DNA from: an uncultured Actinomycetes bacterium
GTDB taxonomy: Bacteria > Actinomycetota > Acidimicrobiia > Acidimicrobiales > RAAP-2
Assembly (NCBI GenBank): GCA_903828785.1
Contig: CAIKNP010000001.1
Location: forward strand, 186,001-250,000
DNA: 64,000 nt
Direction of reading: 5' to 3'
Position 1 is the first letter of the stretch, and every line of letters starts with the position of its first letter. Shown here piece by piece: positions 18,926 through 26,989 of this stretch. The notes below the pieces were generated by a model. It was given only the letters and a program-made list of their open reading frames with translations, searched no databases and had not been told where the DNA came from. Position numbers and translations under genes: made by a program.

Positions 18926-18981
18926 CCCTTAATTTCTACCACCACGCGGGGGCCCCCCAGGGATTGTCGCGTTGATAGTTG

Positions 18982-21291
18982 TTATCGCAGGGTCTGGGGC
19001 AGTGCTCCCGAAGCCACAATGGCGAGTCGACGAGTCGGCCGCGTCATGGCCACGTAAAGGGTGCGTAGCCCCCGACTGGTCTCCGCCTTCGGATCCGACG
19101 AACCTCGACGAACTATCTCGCCAGGCTCGAGGACAATAACGCCGTCAAACTCGAGTCCGTTGGCTCCTTCGGCTCCGAGCACCACCAAATCTGCGGCCAG
19201 GCCCTTCGATTCCGCGGCCCGCGGATCAATGGCGGGCCAACCAGCGTCGTTCAACAGCCCGACAATTTCATCGATACGCGACGTTGTTACGATGACGGCC
19301 AGTCGACCGGGCGCGACCAGGGCAGCTTCTCGCGCCACCGCGGCGACGACCGCTGACGCAAAGGCGTCGGGTGACACCAAATCAACGGTGGGCTCAGAAC
19401 CCGCTCGACGTACCGGACGCGGCGGTTCAAGGTCAGTCGTGGCGGCCCGCAGAGTGGCGGCGGCGAAGTTCAGCACTTCCTCGGGGGTGCGGTAACTCAC
19501 GCTGAGATCCACTCGGGTTGGCGGTCGACGGGGCTCGAGCACGTCCAAGACGGCGTTCCACGATGCCGACGAGCCCGCCGTCGTGGCTTGTCCCATGTCG
19601 CCCACAATGGTCATGGAACCAGTGAGATCACGACGCTTGAGCACACGAAGCTCCATGGGTGAAAGGTCTTGGGTTTCGTCAACCACGATGTGGCCGTAGG
19701 TAACGAACTCCGCCTCATCGAGTTGGGCACTCAGCGAGGGCGTCAAGCGCTGCGCCTCCCGAAGGGCCGCGGCGCGAACCTCGGGTGAGAAGGCGTCAAG
19801 ATCGATGCCGTTTAAGATGCCCGAATCGACGGGCTTGACCTGCGAGCGAGGTCGCTTCCGTGGACCGAGGAGAACGCGGGCCTCGTCAATCAGGGCGGCG
19901 TCGGCCTTCGTCCACGCAATTTCGTCCAGACTGGCGCTGCGGGGACGAACCAGCAGGGCGAGTTCTTCGTCAGTGAACAATTCCCGACCCGCGGCCCGCA
20001 ACAGAGCCGGCGCTCCAAATAGATCGTGCAGGAGGTCTTGACCCGATAGGCGCGGCCAGATGCGCTGCACCACGAGTTTGAACTCCTTGCTCGCCCGAAT
20101 CAGGTCAGCCAATTCCTCAACCGCGTTGACCTCGTCGATACCCTCACTCAAAAACCGGGCGTGGTAACGCTGCGCCAACTTCAGGGCGAGCTCGCGACCC
20201 ACCGCACTGCGACGGGAGTTGTGGTTACCGGGTCGACGGCGCGCGCGCTCGACCACATCGGCGGTATCGGCTGGCTTGATAACAATTATGGCTCGGCCTG
20301 CCGGAATACTGACATCGTCGCGCAGCGCTCGCTGGCGAGTGCGCAGCGCGCGGGCGAGCAGGGTCGCCATGCGGGCGTCACCCTTTAACTGGTCAACTTC
20401 TTCACTCTCGTAGGCCGAAACCTCGACGTTGGTGACCAGTCCGGAAATTGTGGACAAGGTAACGCCCGACTCGCCCAAGGACGGGAGTACGTTCTCGATG
20501 TAATTCAAAAACAGGGGATTGGGCCCCACGACCAACACGCCTTGGCGCTCCAAGGTGGCGCGATAGGTGAAGAGCAGGTACGCCGCTCGGTGCAGGGCGA
20601 CGGCGGTCTTTCCCGTACCGGGACCACCTTGCACGAGCAGTACGCCGGGCAAAGGGGCCCGGATGATCTGGTCCTGCTCACCTTGAATTGTGGCAACGAT
20701 GTCGCCCATGGAACCCGTTCGGGCTCGACCAAGGGCCGCCAGCAGGGCTCCTGGTCCACCGAGCGCCATGCCCCCTTCGACCAGGCCTTCGGCGATGGTA
20801 ACCAGGGCCTCGCCTTCGGGCATGTGCAATTCACCCCGGGCGTCGGCGAAGTACTCGTCTTCGACGCTGAGCACTTCGTGTCCACGGATGGCGACGTGAC
20901 GACGACGCGACAGGCCCAAGGTTTCGACGCCGGTGGCTCGGTAGAAGGCCTCGGCTACCGGCGCGCGCCAGTCAACCACGAGCGGATTGAGTTCGTCGTC
21001 CGACACGGCCAATCGACCGATGTGGTAGTCATCACCCTCACTGCGGCCGTCGTCTGCGAAGTAATCAATGCGTCCAAAGAAGAGTGGTTGGTCCCCGATG
21101 GCGAGCTGCTCGAGGCGCTGCAGCGCCGTGGCCATGACGACGTCGCGCTCCACTAAATCGCCCGCGCCGCGCATGTTGGCGACGGCCGCGGTGTCACGCA
21201 GCCAACGGGCTTCACCGCGCATGTTGTCCAGGGCCGCCAGGGCGTGATTCAAGAAGCTCTGCTCTTCGGCAATCTCGCGCTCGTGTGCCAT
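18982..21291 (-). CDS. UvrD-like superfamily 1 helicase of the HelD/HelR type
   Basis: A 769-residue ATPase. The N-terminal charged coiled region HEREIAEEQSFLNHALAALD is the hallmark of HelD proteins, which push into RNA polymerase and recycle it. Walker A is GGPGTGKT at about 222-229, motif II reads VVDETQDLSPMEL, motif III contains GDMGQATTAGSS, and the C-terminal LYVAMTRPTRRL is motif VI. I prefer ATG 21291 because GAAAGGG lies five bases upstream; the TTG at 21327 is less likely. It is divergent from hemE. A DNA-repair role cannot be excluded. Confidence 0.88.
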   Translation of the reverse strand: MAHEREIAEEQSFLNHALAALDNMRGEARWLRDTAAVANMRGAGDLVERDVVMATALQRLEQLAIGDQPLFFGRIDYFADDGRSEGDDYHIGRLAVSDDELNPLVVDWRAPVAEAFYRATGVETLGLSRRRHVAIRGHEVLSVEDEYFADARGELHMPEGEALVTIAEGLVEGGMALGGPGALLAALGRARTGSMGDIVATIQGEQDQIIRAPLPGVLLVQGGPGTGKTAVALHRAAYLLFTYRATLERQGVLVVGPNPLFLNYIENVLPSLGESGVTLSTISGLVTNVEVSAYESEEVDQLKGDARMATLLARALRTRQRALRDDVSIPAGRAIIVIKPADTADVVERARRRPGNHNSRRSAVGRELALKLAQRYHARFLSEGIDEVNAVEELADLIRASKEFKLVVQRIWPRLSGQDLLHDLFGAPALLRAAGRELFTDEELALLVRPRSASLDEIAWTKADAALIDEARVLLGPRKRPRSQVKPVDSGILNGIDLDAFSPEVRAAALREAQRLTPSLSAQLDEAEFVTYGHIVVDETQDLSPMELRVLKRRDLTGSMTIVGDMGQATTAGSSASWNAVLDVLEPRRPPTRVDLSVSYRTPEEVLNFAAATLRAATTDLEPPRPVRRAGSEPTVDLVSPDAFASAVVAAVAREAALVAPGRLAVIVTTSRIDEIVGLLNDAGWPAIDPRAAESKGLAADLVVLGAEGANGLEFDGVIVLEPGEIVRRGSSDPKAETSRGLRTLYVAMTRPTRRLAIVASGALPQTLR

Positions 21292-21405
21292 GCAGCCCTT
21301 TCCGTAGGCGCCAAAGGCGTCTGTCAAGTCTAGGCGTTCGCTTCACGACCCCCAGCGTCGAGATCGTGGTACGCCCGCCTAGGCTGTTTGCGACCAAGGA
21401 GCAGC

Positions 21406-22440
21406 GTGAGCGACCCCGTATTTCTTAAAGCCTGTCGTGGCGAGTCCGTAGACCACGTCCCCGTGTGGTTTATGCGCCAAGCCGGTCGTTCCCTACCCGA
21501 ATATCGTGCCCTGCGCGGGAGTGGCTCAATTCTCGAGGCCATCGCCAATCCCGAAGTCGCCTGCGAAGTCACCATGCAACCGGTGCGTCGCTATGGCGTT
21601 GACGCCGCCGTACTGTTCTCCGATATCGTCGTGCCGTATCACGCCATAGGTTTCGGAGTTGACGTCGTGCCGGGCCGCGGTCCGGTTATCGCCCAACCCT
21701 TCACTTCATCGACGGACCTGGCGCGCCTACGCGACCTCAGCGACAATGACATTGCCCACGTCACCCAAACGGTAGACCTCGTGGTTGAACAACTCTCGGC
21801 AACGAACACTCCGCTCATTGGTTTCGCCGGGGCGCCGTTTACGGTGGCGAGCTATCTGGTCGAAGGTGCGCCGACGCGTGAATTCGCCGTAATCAAATCG
21901 CTAATGCACGCCGACCCCGTTTTATTCGACCAGTTGCTCGATCGATTAGTCGACATTACGGTGGCTTTCTTGCGCGCCCAGGTGGCCCACGGTGCTCGAG
22001 CCCTACAACTCTTTGACTCCTGGGCCGGCAGTTTGTCGCGCGACGAATACCGCCGCTTCGCTTTGCCCGCTACCCAGCGAGTGCTCGATGGCGTAGCCGA
22101 TTTAAAGGTACCGACCATCCTCTTTGGTGTCGGGACCGGTGAATTGCTCCCCTTGATGGCCACGGCTGGGTCATCAGTGCTGGGCATCGACTGGCACGTC
22201 GATCTCGACGAAGGCCGTCGCCGAGCGGGCAAGCCCATCCAGGGCAATCTCGATCCCGCCCGCTGCCTCGCCGGTGTGGATCTTGGGGTTCAAGCGGCGC
22301 GCGAAGTCCTCGCGCGAGCCGGCCGCGAAGCCGGGTACATTTTTAATCTGGGACACGGCGTTTTGCCGGCTACCGACCCCGCAGTGCTGGAGGCCATCGT
22401 CCGGGTGGTCCACGAAGAAGGAATGGCAGGCGTGCAATGA
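21406..22440 (+). CDS. hemE: Uroporphyrinogen decarboxylase
   Basis: A 344-residue enzyme converting uroporphyrinogen III to coproporphyrinogen III in the cytoplasm. The signature PVWFMRQAGRSLPEYR (about residues 18-33) with its substrate-binding arginines and the FSDIVVPY aspartate region are present. GTG 21406 is preceded by AAGGAG at good spacing, and a -10-like TAGGCT lies at 21380-21385. Its TGA overlaps the hemH ATG by four bases. Confidence 0.96.
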   Translation: MSDPVFLKACRGESVDHVPVWFMRQAGRSLPEYRALRGSGSILEAIANPEVACEVTMQPVRRYGVDAAVLFSDIVVPYHAIGFGVDVVPGRGPVIAQPFTSSTDLARLRDLSDNDIAHVTQTVDLVVEQLSATNTPLIGFAGAPFTVASYLVEGAPTREFAVIKSLMHADPVLFDQLLDRLVDITVAFLRAQVAHGARALQLFDSWAGSLSRDEYRRFALPATQRVLDGVADLKVPTILFGVGTGELLPLMATAGSSVLGIDWHVDLDEGRRRAGKPIQGNLDPARCLAGVDLGVQAAREVLARAGREAGYIFNLGHGVLPATDPAVLEAIVRVVHEEGMAGVQ

Positions 22441-23345
22441 AAACCGGAGTTCTCGTGATGGCCTACGGTACCCCCACGACGCCCGCGGCGGTGGAACCGT
22501 ACTACACCCGTATTCGCCACGGTCGACCCCCGACCCCCGAGCTCTTAAAGGAACTCCAGGATCGCTACAACGACCTCGGCGGTACCTCGCCCCTCGCGGC
22601 GCGTACCGCGGCGCAAGTGGCCGGCATCGCGGCGCAGCTCGACGCTCGATTCCCCGGTCAGTTCGACGTGCGCTTTGGCTCGAAGTACGAACCACCCATG
22701 ATTGAAGACGTCGCACCCTCCTTCGTCGAGGATGGCTTTGAGCACGTCATTGGCTTGGTGCTCGCTCCGCACTCTTCGTCGATGTCCACCACTCAGTACA
22801 TGGACCGCGCCCGAGCCTGTCTCGGCGATCAGTTGCGCTTCACCGAAATTCACTCGTGGTGGGACAATCCGGCCTTCGTCGCCATCATTGCGCAGCGAGT
22901 CAATGACGCCCTGGCCACTATTCCCCTCACCCGGTTGGCCACCACTGAGGTCTTGTTCTCAGCCCACTCACTCCCCCAAAAGATTTTGGCGAATGGTGAC
23001 AACTACCCCGACCAGCTGCGCGACTCGGCCCAGTTGGCCGCCGACGCCGCCGGTCTCACGTCGTGGGACTTGGCGTGGCAGTCGGCCGGTCGCACCGCGG
23101 ACCCTTGGATTGGTCCCGACATCTTGCAGGTCCTTCGCGAGAAGCACGAAGCGGGCATTACCGACGTCGTCTCCTGCCCCATAGGTTTCGTCTCGGACCA
23201 CCTCGAAGTGCTCTTCGACATTGACATTCAGGCCCAAGAACTCGCTGGGCAGTTGGGCCTGAACCTGGTGCGCACCACTTCACTCAACGACGATCCCGCT
23301 TTTATGTCAATGCTGGCGGATGTGGTGGCGGCGCAGATCGCATGA
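22437..23345 (+). CDS. hemH: Ferrochelatase (coproporphyrin III ferrochelatase type)
   Basis: A 302-residue metal chelatase that inserts iron into the porphyrin. VLVMAYGTP at the start, PHSSSMSTTQY with the conserved histidine, the LFSAHSLPQKI motif and SCPIGFVSDHLEVLFDID are typical. In Gram-positive-type bacteria this enzyme uses coproporphyrin III and the symbol cpfC applies. The heme-forming decarboxylase HemQ/ChdC is not in the window. It overlaps hemE and hemY by four bases at each end. Confidence 0.95.
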   Translation: MKTGVLVMAYGTPTTPAAVEPYYTRIRHGRPPTPELLKELQDRYNDLGGTSPLAARTAAQVAGIAAQLDARFPGQFDVRFGSKYEPPMIEDVAPSFVEDGFEHVIGLVLAPHSSSMSTTQYMDRARACLGDQLRFTEIHSWWDNPAFVAIIAQRVNDALATIPLTRLATTEVLFSAHSLPQKILANGDNYPDQLRDSAQLAADAAGLTSWDLAWQSAGRTADPWIGPDILQVLREKHEAGITDVVSCPIGFVSDHLEVLFDIDIQAQELAGQLGLNLVRTTSLNDDPAFMSMLADVVAAQIA

Positions 23346-24775
23346 CCCGGCCGAGCGTCGTCATCGTTGGTGGCGGCATCAGTGGACTCTGCGCGGCCTA
23401 CGAACTCAGTGGCGGTGTCCAGGGGCCGAGCGCGACGACTCCCCGTATCGAACTCATCGAGGCCGGCCCTCGCTTCGGCGGATCGATGGCCACCGCCTCC
23501 TTCGCCGACCGCACAATCGACTTGGGGGCAGATGGTTTCCTCGGTCGTCGCCCCGAAGCGGTGACGTTAGCTCGCGACCTGGGGCTCGGTGAGCGTCTCG
23601 AAGAAATTGCCGCCAGTGGCGCCAGTATCTATCTCGGCGGCCAACTCGACTCGCTGCCCACGGAGTCAGTCCTAGGGGTGCCGACCAGTCGAGCCTCCCT
23701 AAAGTCCCTGCGCGGTCTCCCCCGCGTTGCCCGGCGTCAAGCCTGGCGTGACGAGCACTTCGCTCGCCGCTACCAGCCCAGCGGCGACGTCAGCATCGGG
23801 GAAATTCTGCGAGCCAAGCTCGGCGGCACCTTGACCTACCAACTCATAGAACCAATGATCGGCGGCATTCAGGCCGGTCGCGTCGACGAGCTCTCCGCCG
23901 AATCAGTCTTTCCCGCCCTATTGACGGCCGCGCGTCGCAAGGGGTCATTAATGAAGAACTTAAAGACGACGAATCCCGTCTTGCCCGGTCCCGCTGCCCA
24001 GTTAGCCCTCGGCCCAGTCTTCTACTCGCTTACCACCGGCGTCGCGTCTATGGTCGACGCTCTGGTGGCGGAACTCACCGAGCGGGGGGTCCTCCTTCGA
24101 CCCAACGTCGAAGTCGTCGCCCTACGTCAACGCCCCCTATCGGCGTACCCCTGGGAAGTTGACACCATGGACACGGTCACCGCGGCCTCGCTGGTGGTCT
24201 TGGCCACGCCTGCGGCGGTCACCGGCCGCTTAGCCGGTTCGTACCACGCTGACCTGCAGCGCCTCCGGCAGATTCCTAACGCCGGCACGGCCATGATTAC
24301 GATGCAGTTCTCGAAGAAAGACCTGTCCCTCCCGGCCCACGGCACGGGCGTTCTGATTCCCTTGGGCACACCCCTCGGTGACGACTTGTTCCTCACCACC
24401 GCTCTAACCTTCCTCGACCGTAAGTGGCCCCACTTACGTCGGGAGGATGACGTCCTGGTGCGCGCTCACGTGGGTCGTAGTGACGACCGACGGTGGTCGA
24501 TCGAGAACGACGCCGCCTTGACCGCGCGGGTGGTGCGGGAACTGCAACTCGTTCTTTCCAGCTCTGCCTCCCCCACGAATTCACTCGTGCAGCGCTGGCC
24601 TGAGGGGCTGCCGCAGTATTTCGTGGGCCACGCGCAGGTGGTCGAACGGGCCAAGGCGGCCGCGAAGGGACTGAACCTGATTCTCGCGGGCAACGCCTAC
24701 GACGGCGTTGGTATTCCCGCGTGCATTGGCAGTGGCCGCGCGGCGGGACGTTACGCCTCAGAGCACCTGCTCTAG
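23342..24775 (+). CDS. hemY: Coproporphyrinogen/protoporphyrinogen oxidase, oxygen-dependent
   Basis: A 477-residue FAD enzyme that aromatises the porphyrinogen ring (cgoX in the coproporphyrin-dependent scheme). FAD-binding GGGISG is at about residues 10-15, followed by IEAGPRFGGS. The C-terminal LILAGNAYDGVGIPACIGSGR is diagnostic of HemY. It is the last gene of the hemE-hemH-hemY operon, starting within the hemH stop (ATGA). Confidence 0.95.
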   Translation: MTRPSVVIVGGGISGLCAAYELSGGVQGPSATTPRIELIEAGPRFGGSMATASFADRTIDLGADGFLGRRPEAVTLARDLGLGERLEEIAASGASIYLGGQLDSLPTESVLGVPTSRASLKSLRGLPRVARRQAWRDEHFARRYQPSGDVSIGEILRAKLGGTLTYQLIEPMIGGIQAGRVDELSAESVFPALLTAARRKGSLMKNLKTTNPVLPGPAAQLALGPVFYSLTTGVASMVDALVAELTERGVLLRPNVEVVALRQRPLSAYPWEVDTMDTVTAASLVVLATPAAVTGRLAGSYHADLQRLRQIPNAGTAMITMQFSKKDLSLPAHGTGVLIPLGTPLGDDLFLTTALTFLDRKWPHLRREDDVLVRAHVGRSDDRRWSIENDAALTARVVRELQLVLSSSASPTNSLVQRWPEGLPQYFVGHAQVVERAKAAAKGLNLILAGNAYDGVGIPACIGSGRAAGRYASEHLL

Positions 24776-24825
24776 CTCGCGTCGCCCGCCCGCGCTCGTC
24801 CTTGTCTTTTGACCCGGACTCGTGG

Positions 24826-25278
24826 CTACTGGAAACCACCGCTCAAGGCCGCGGCGAAGCCAATCAACAAGATCAGCAGCGCCCAGAACGATGCGCTGAC
24901 GATGACGGCCGCGAGCGCGATACCGGCACCCGTCGCTCGTCGTCGAGTCAGTCGAACCAGGGCCACAATGCCTAGGGGCAGGGCGAGGAGGGCCGAGGCA
25001 ATGATCAAGAAAAATATCGTCGCTGATCGAACGTTCAACCCCGCCACCAAGGCGAGAACGTAATCCACCACGGGCAAAAGGGCCATAGCGAGGGCCACTT
25101 TGGCCATTCGCGCACCGAGCTGGTCGAGCGGTCGCGTGAGTGCACCACCGCACTGGCCGCAAAACGTTGCCGCCGAGTCGCGAGAGGCACCACAGTTAGG
25201 ACAATGGTTTTGCTTGATTGCCGACCCTTCTTCCCTCGGTCTGGCGCTGCCGTCTCGGCGGCGCACGATGCCGACCAC
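24826..25278 (-). CDS. Zinc-ribbon membrane protein of unknown function
   Basis: A 150-residue protein. Residues 26-46 hold a zinc ribbon with two C-x-x-C pairs (CPNC and CGQC), followed by a linker and three hydrophobic segments at about 59-78, 84-106 and 120-143. This architecture is common in small actinobacterial proteins similar to DUF4190; no function is established. It converges with hemY, with a 50-base gap. GTG 25278 is chosen because a -10-like TAAGGT lies six bases upstream. Confidence 0.75.
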   Translation of the reverse strand: MVGIVRRRDGSARPREEGSAIKQNHCPNCGASRDSAATFCGQCGGALTRPLDQLGARMAKVALAMALLPVVDYVLALVAGLNVRSATIFFLIIASALLALPLGIVALVRLTRRRATGAGIALAAVIVSASFWALLILLIGFAAALSGGFQ

Positions 25279-25284
25279 ATCACC

Positions 25285-25290
25285 ACCTTA
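25285..25290 (-). promoter_or_regulatory. -10 element of the zinc-ribbon protein gene (leaderless type)
   Basis: Minus-strand TAAGGT is followed by six bases (GGTGAT) and then GTG 25278. The spacing equals that of the other leaderless candidates. Confidence 0.4.
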
Positions 25291-25416
25291 GCGAGTGGCT
25301 CAGTTCACCCCCGTTCAAGGGTGATGTGCCCCAAGAATTGTGAGGCGCACGATAAAGTACCCATCGTTGCCCCTCTACTACAGGTCCGAAATTGCGGCGA
25401 ACGAAAGAGTTTGATT

Positions 25417-26157
25417 ATGAACCACAATCTGCGAGTTGAAAGCGTCATTATCAGCGGGCACGACGGCCATCAGCAAGAGGCGTACCTCGCCCAACCCACC
25501 GACGTCGAGCGCTGTGGTTCGGTAGTGGTGATTCACCACATGCCCGGCTACGACGCGGCGACTCGCGAAATTGTGCGCCGCTTCGCCGCCAACGGCTTCA
25601 CCGCCCTCATGCCCAATTTGTACCATCGTGAAGCCCCGGGGGCCAGTCCCGACGACGCCGCGGCCTTCGTGCGCGCCAACGGGGGCGTTCCCGACGAGCG
25701 CCTGGTCGGAGACGTTAAGGGAGCCATGGACTACTTGAAGGCCTTGCCGAGTTCGAATGGGAAAGTCGCTTCAATCGGTTTTTGTTCCGGTGGCCGCCAG
25801 TCGGTCTTGGCTGGCTGTCGGCTACCCCTTGATGGTGTCATCGACTGCTACGGTGCCTTTGTCGCCGTTGACCCGCCCGCCGACTCACCCTTGAAAATGA
25901 CCTCGGTCATCGGCGAAATTGGGGCGCTGCGAGGTGAATTCCTCGGACTCTTTGGCGCCGAAGACCAGTACCCGTCGGTGGAGCAGAATGAACTCCTCGC
26001 CGCCGCTCTTTCCGCCGCGGGCAAGACCTTCACCATTCGTACCTACGAAGGGGCTGGTCACGGCTTCTTCGCCGTGGACCGGCCGTCGTACCGCCCCGAG
26101 GCGGCCAACGAGGGTTGGAAGGAAATCCTTGGTTTCCTCGAGCGCGTGGTGGCGTAG
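25417..26157 (+). CDS. Dienelactone hydrolase-family alpha/beta hydrolase
   Basis: A 246-residue cytoplasmic hydrolase. The nucleophile motif is GFCSGG with Cys123, as in dienelactone hydrolases; the acid is probably the Asp near 183 (FGAEDQY) and the histidine is in GAGHGFF near 216. Family members cleave dienelactones or other esters in aromatic breakdown, but no aromatic pathway genes are nearby and the substrate is open. ATG 25417 has a weak GAAAGAG eight bases upstream. A small DUF6295-like gene starts three bases after its stop. Confidence 0.85.
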   Translation: MNHNLRVESVIISGHDGHQQEAYLAQPTDVERCGSVVVIHHMPGYDAATREIVRRFAANGFTALMPNLYHREAPGASPDDAAAFVRANGGVPDERLVGDVKGAMDYLKALPSSNGKVASIGFCSGGRQSVLAGCRLPLDGVIDCYGAFVAVDPPADSPLKMTSVIGEIGALRGEFLGLFGAEDQYPSVEQNELLAAALSAAGKTFTIRTYEGAGHGFFAVDRPSYRPEAANEGWKEILGFLERVVA

Positions 26158-26159
26158 AC

Positions 26160-26432
26160 GTGTGTACCTACGAACGCGAAACACTGCCGGTGCGCGCGAG
26201 CGGTAAGACGGCCAGCGGCTGGGCCAGCATGACTGAGGCCACCGTGTACTTCGATCACCCGGTCCACTTTGCTGCCGGTCACGCCCTCATGATTGACCTA
26301 CGCGACCCCGCCGCCGGACCCAGCCAACGAGTTGCGCTGGAGTTGAGTGCCACCTCGGCGCGTGCGCTGGCGGAATCGATTTTGCGAACCCTCGACTCGA
26401 CACCCGCCCGTTTGCTGAGTGAACTCTCGTAG
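26160..26432 (+). CDS. Small DUF6295-like protein
   Basis: A 90-residue protein starting MCTYERE and containing GWASMTEATVYFDHPVHF, a pattern I recognise from the actinobacterial DUF6295 family, whose function is unknown. The start is GTG 26160, two bases after the dienelactone hydrolase stop, so the two are likely co-expressed. The frame is also open upstream, but that part overlaps the hydrolase and is not needed for the family match. Confidence 0.7.
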   Translation: MCTYERETLPVRASGKTASGWASMTEATVYFDHPVHFAAGHALMIDLRDPAAGPSQRVALELSATSARALAESILRTLDSTPARLLSELS

Positions 26433-26458
26433 CGTGCGCCGCCCTCGGCCGGCGAGCG

Positions 26459-26941
26459 CTAGAGGTAGTACCCGGAGTGCAGGTAGACGCAGGGCACACC
26501 TTCGCTGATGTACATCACGTGATTCTTCGGATCGTCCTCGAGAGCGAGTCGAACGTCAAAGCCGTACACGCGTAACTCGTTAAGAGTGCTGCGCTTGTAG
26601 CTGTCAATGCCCGAATAGTCACCGTGTTCGCGCGTAATTAGCAGATCCCAGCGCAAACCCAATCGTTCGAGCCACTCGATGGTGTGGGGCTGCACCCGCC
26701 GCGGGCGACCGGTGACCAAAATGATCTGCAGCGAAGAGTCGAGTAGCTCGAGAAGCCGCTGTGTTTCGGCGATGACCGGATCGCTCCCGCAGGCTTCGAA
26801 GAAACCCTTCCAATCACCACGGTCGAGATAGTGTTGGCGCCCCGCGGCGTCGGCTAAGACGCCGTCAATGTCGAAGATGATGGCTTGGCCGGCCACCACG
26901 GGGGTGGTGCGCCAGTACCAGTGATCGGGATGTGGGGACAT
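26459..26941 (-). CDS. HAD-superfamily phosphatase, polynucleotide-kinase-phosphatase-like
   Basis: A 160-residue protein with HAD motif I FDIDGVLAD (the DxD nucleophile and acid), motif II VTGRP with the threonine, a lysine in SYKRSTL, and motif III in ALEDDPKN. The spacing resembles the phosphatase domain of T4 Pnk-like proteins and acid-phosphatase-like HADs. The kinase domain is absent. The substrate is unknown; nucleic acid ends or small phosphate esters are possible. ATG 26941 starts four bases from a -10-like TACCGT. It is divergent from the MprF-like gene. Confidence 0.78.
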   Translation of the reverse strand: MSPHPDHWYWRTTPVVAGQAIIFDIDGVLADAAGRQHYLDRGDWKGFFEACGSDPVIAETQRLLELLDSSLQIILVTGRPRRVQPHTIEWLERLGLRWDLLITREHGDYSGIDSYKRSTLNELRVYGFDVRLALEDDPKNHVMYISEGVPCVYLHSGYYL

Positions 26942-26944
26942 TTG

Positions 26945-26955
26945 TACGGTACCGT
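26945..26955. promoter_or_regulatory. Palindromic bidirectional -10 region
   Basis: ACGGTACCGT (26946-26955) is a perfect 10-base palindrome. It contains TACGGT on the plus strand (26945-26950) and TACCGT on the minus strand (26951-26946), so overlapping -10 boxes could drive the divergent HAD and MprF-like genes from one site. Confidence 0.35.
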
Positions 26956-26989
26956 CTCGTGTGAAGTGCTCGTCTGCGAGACTAGTGGG

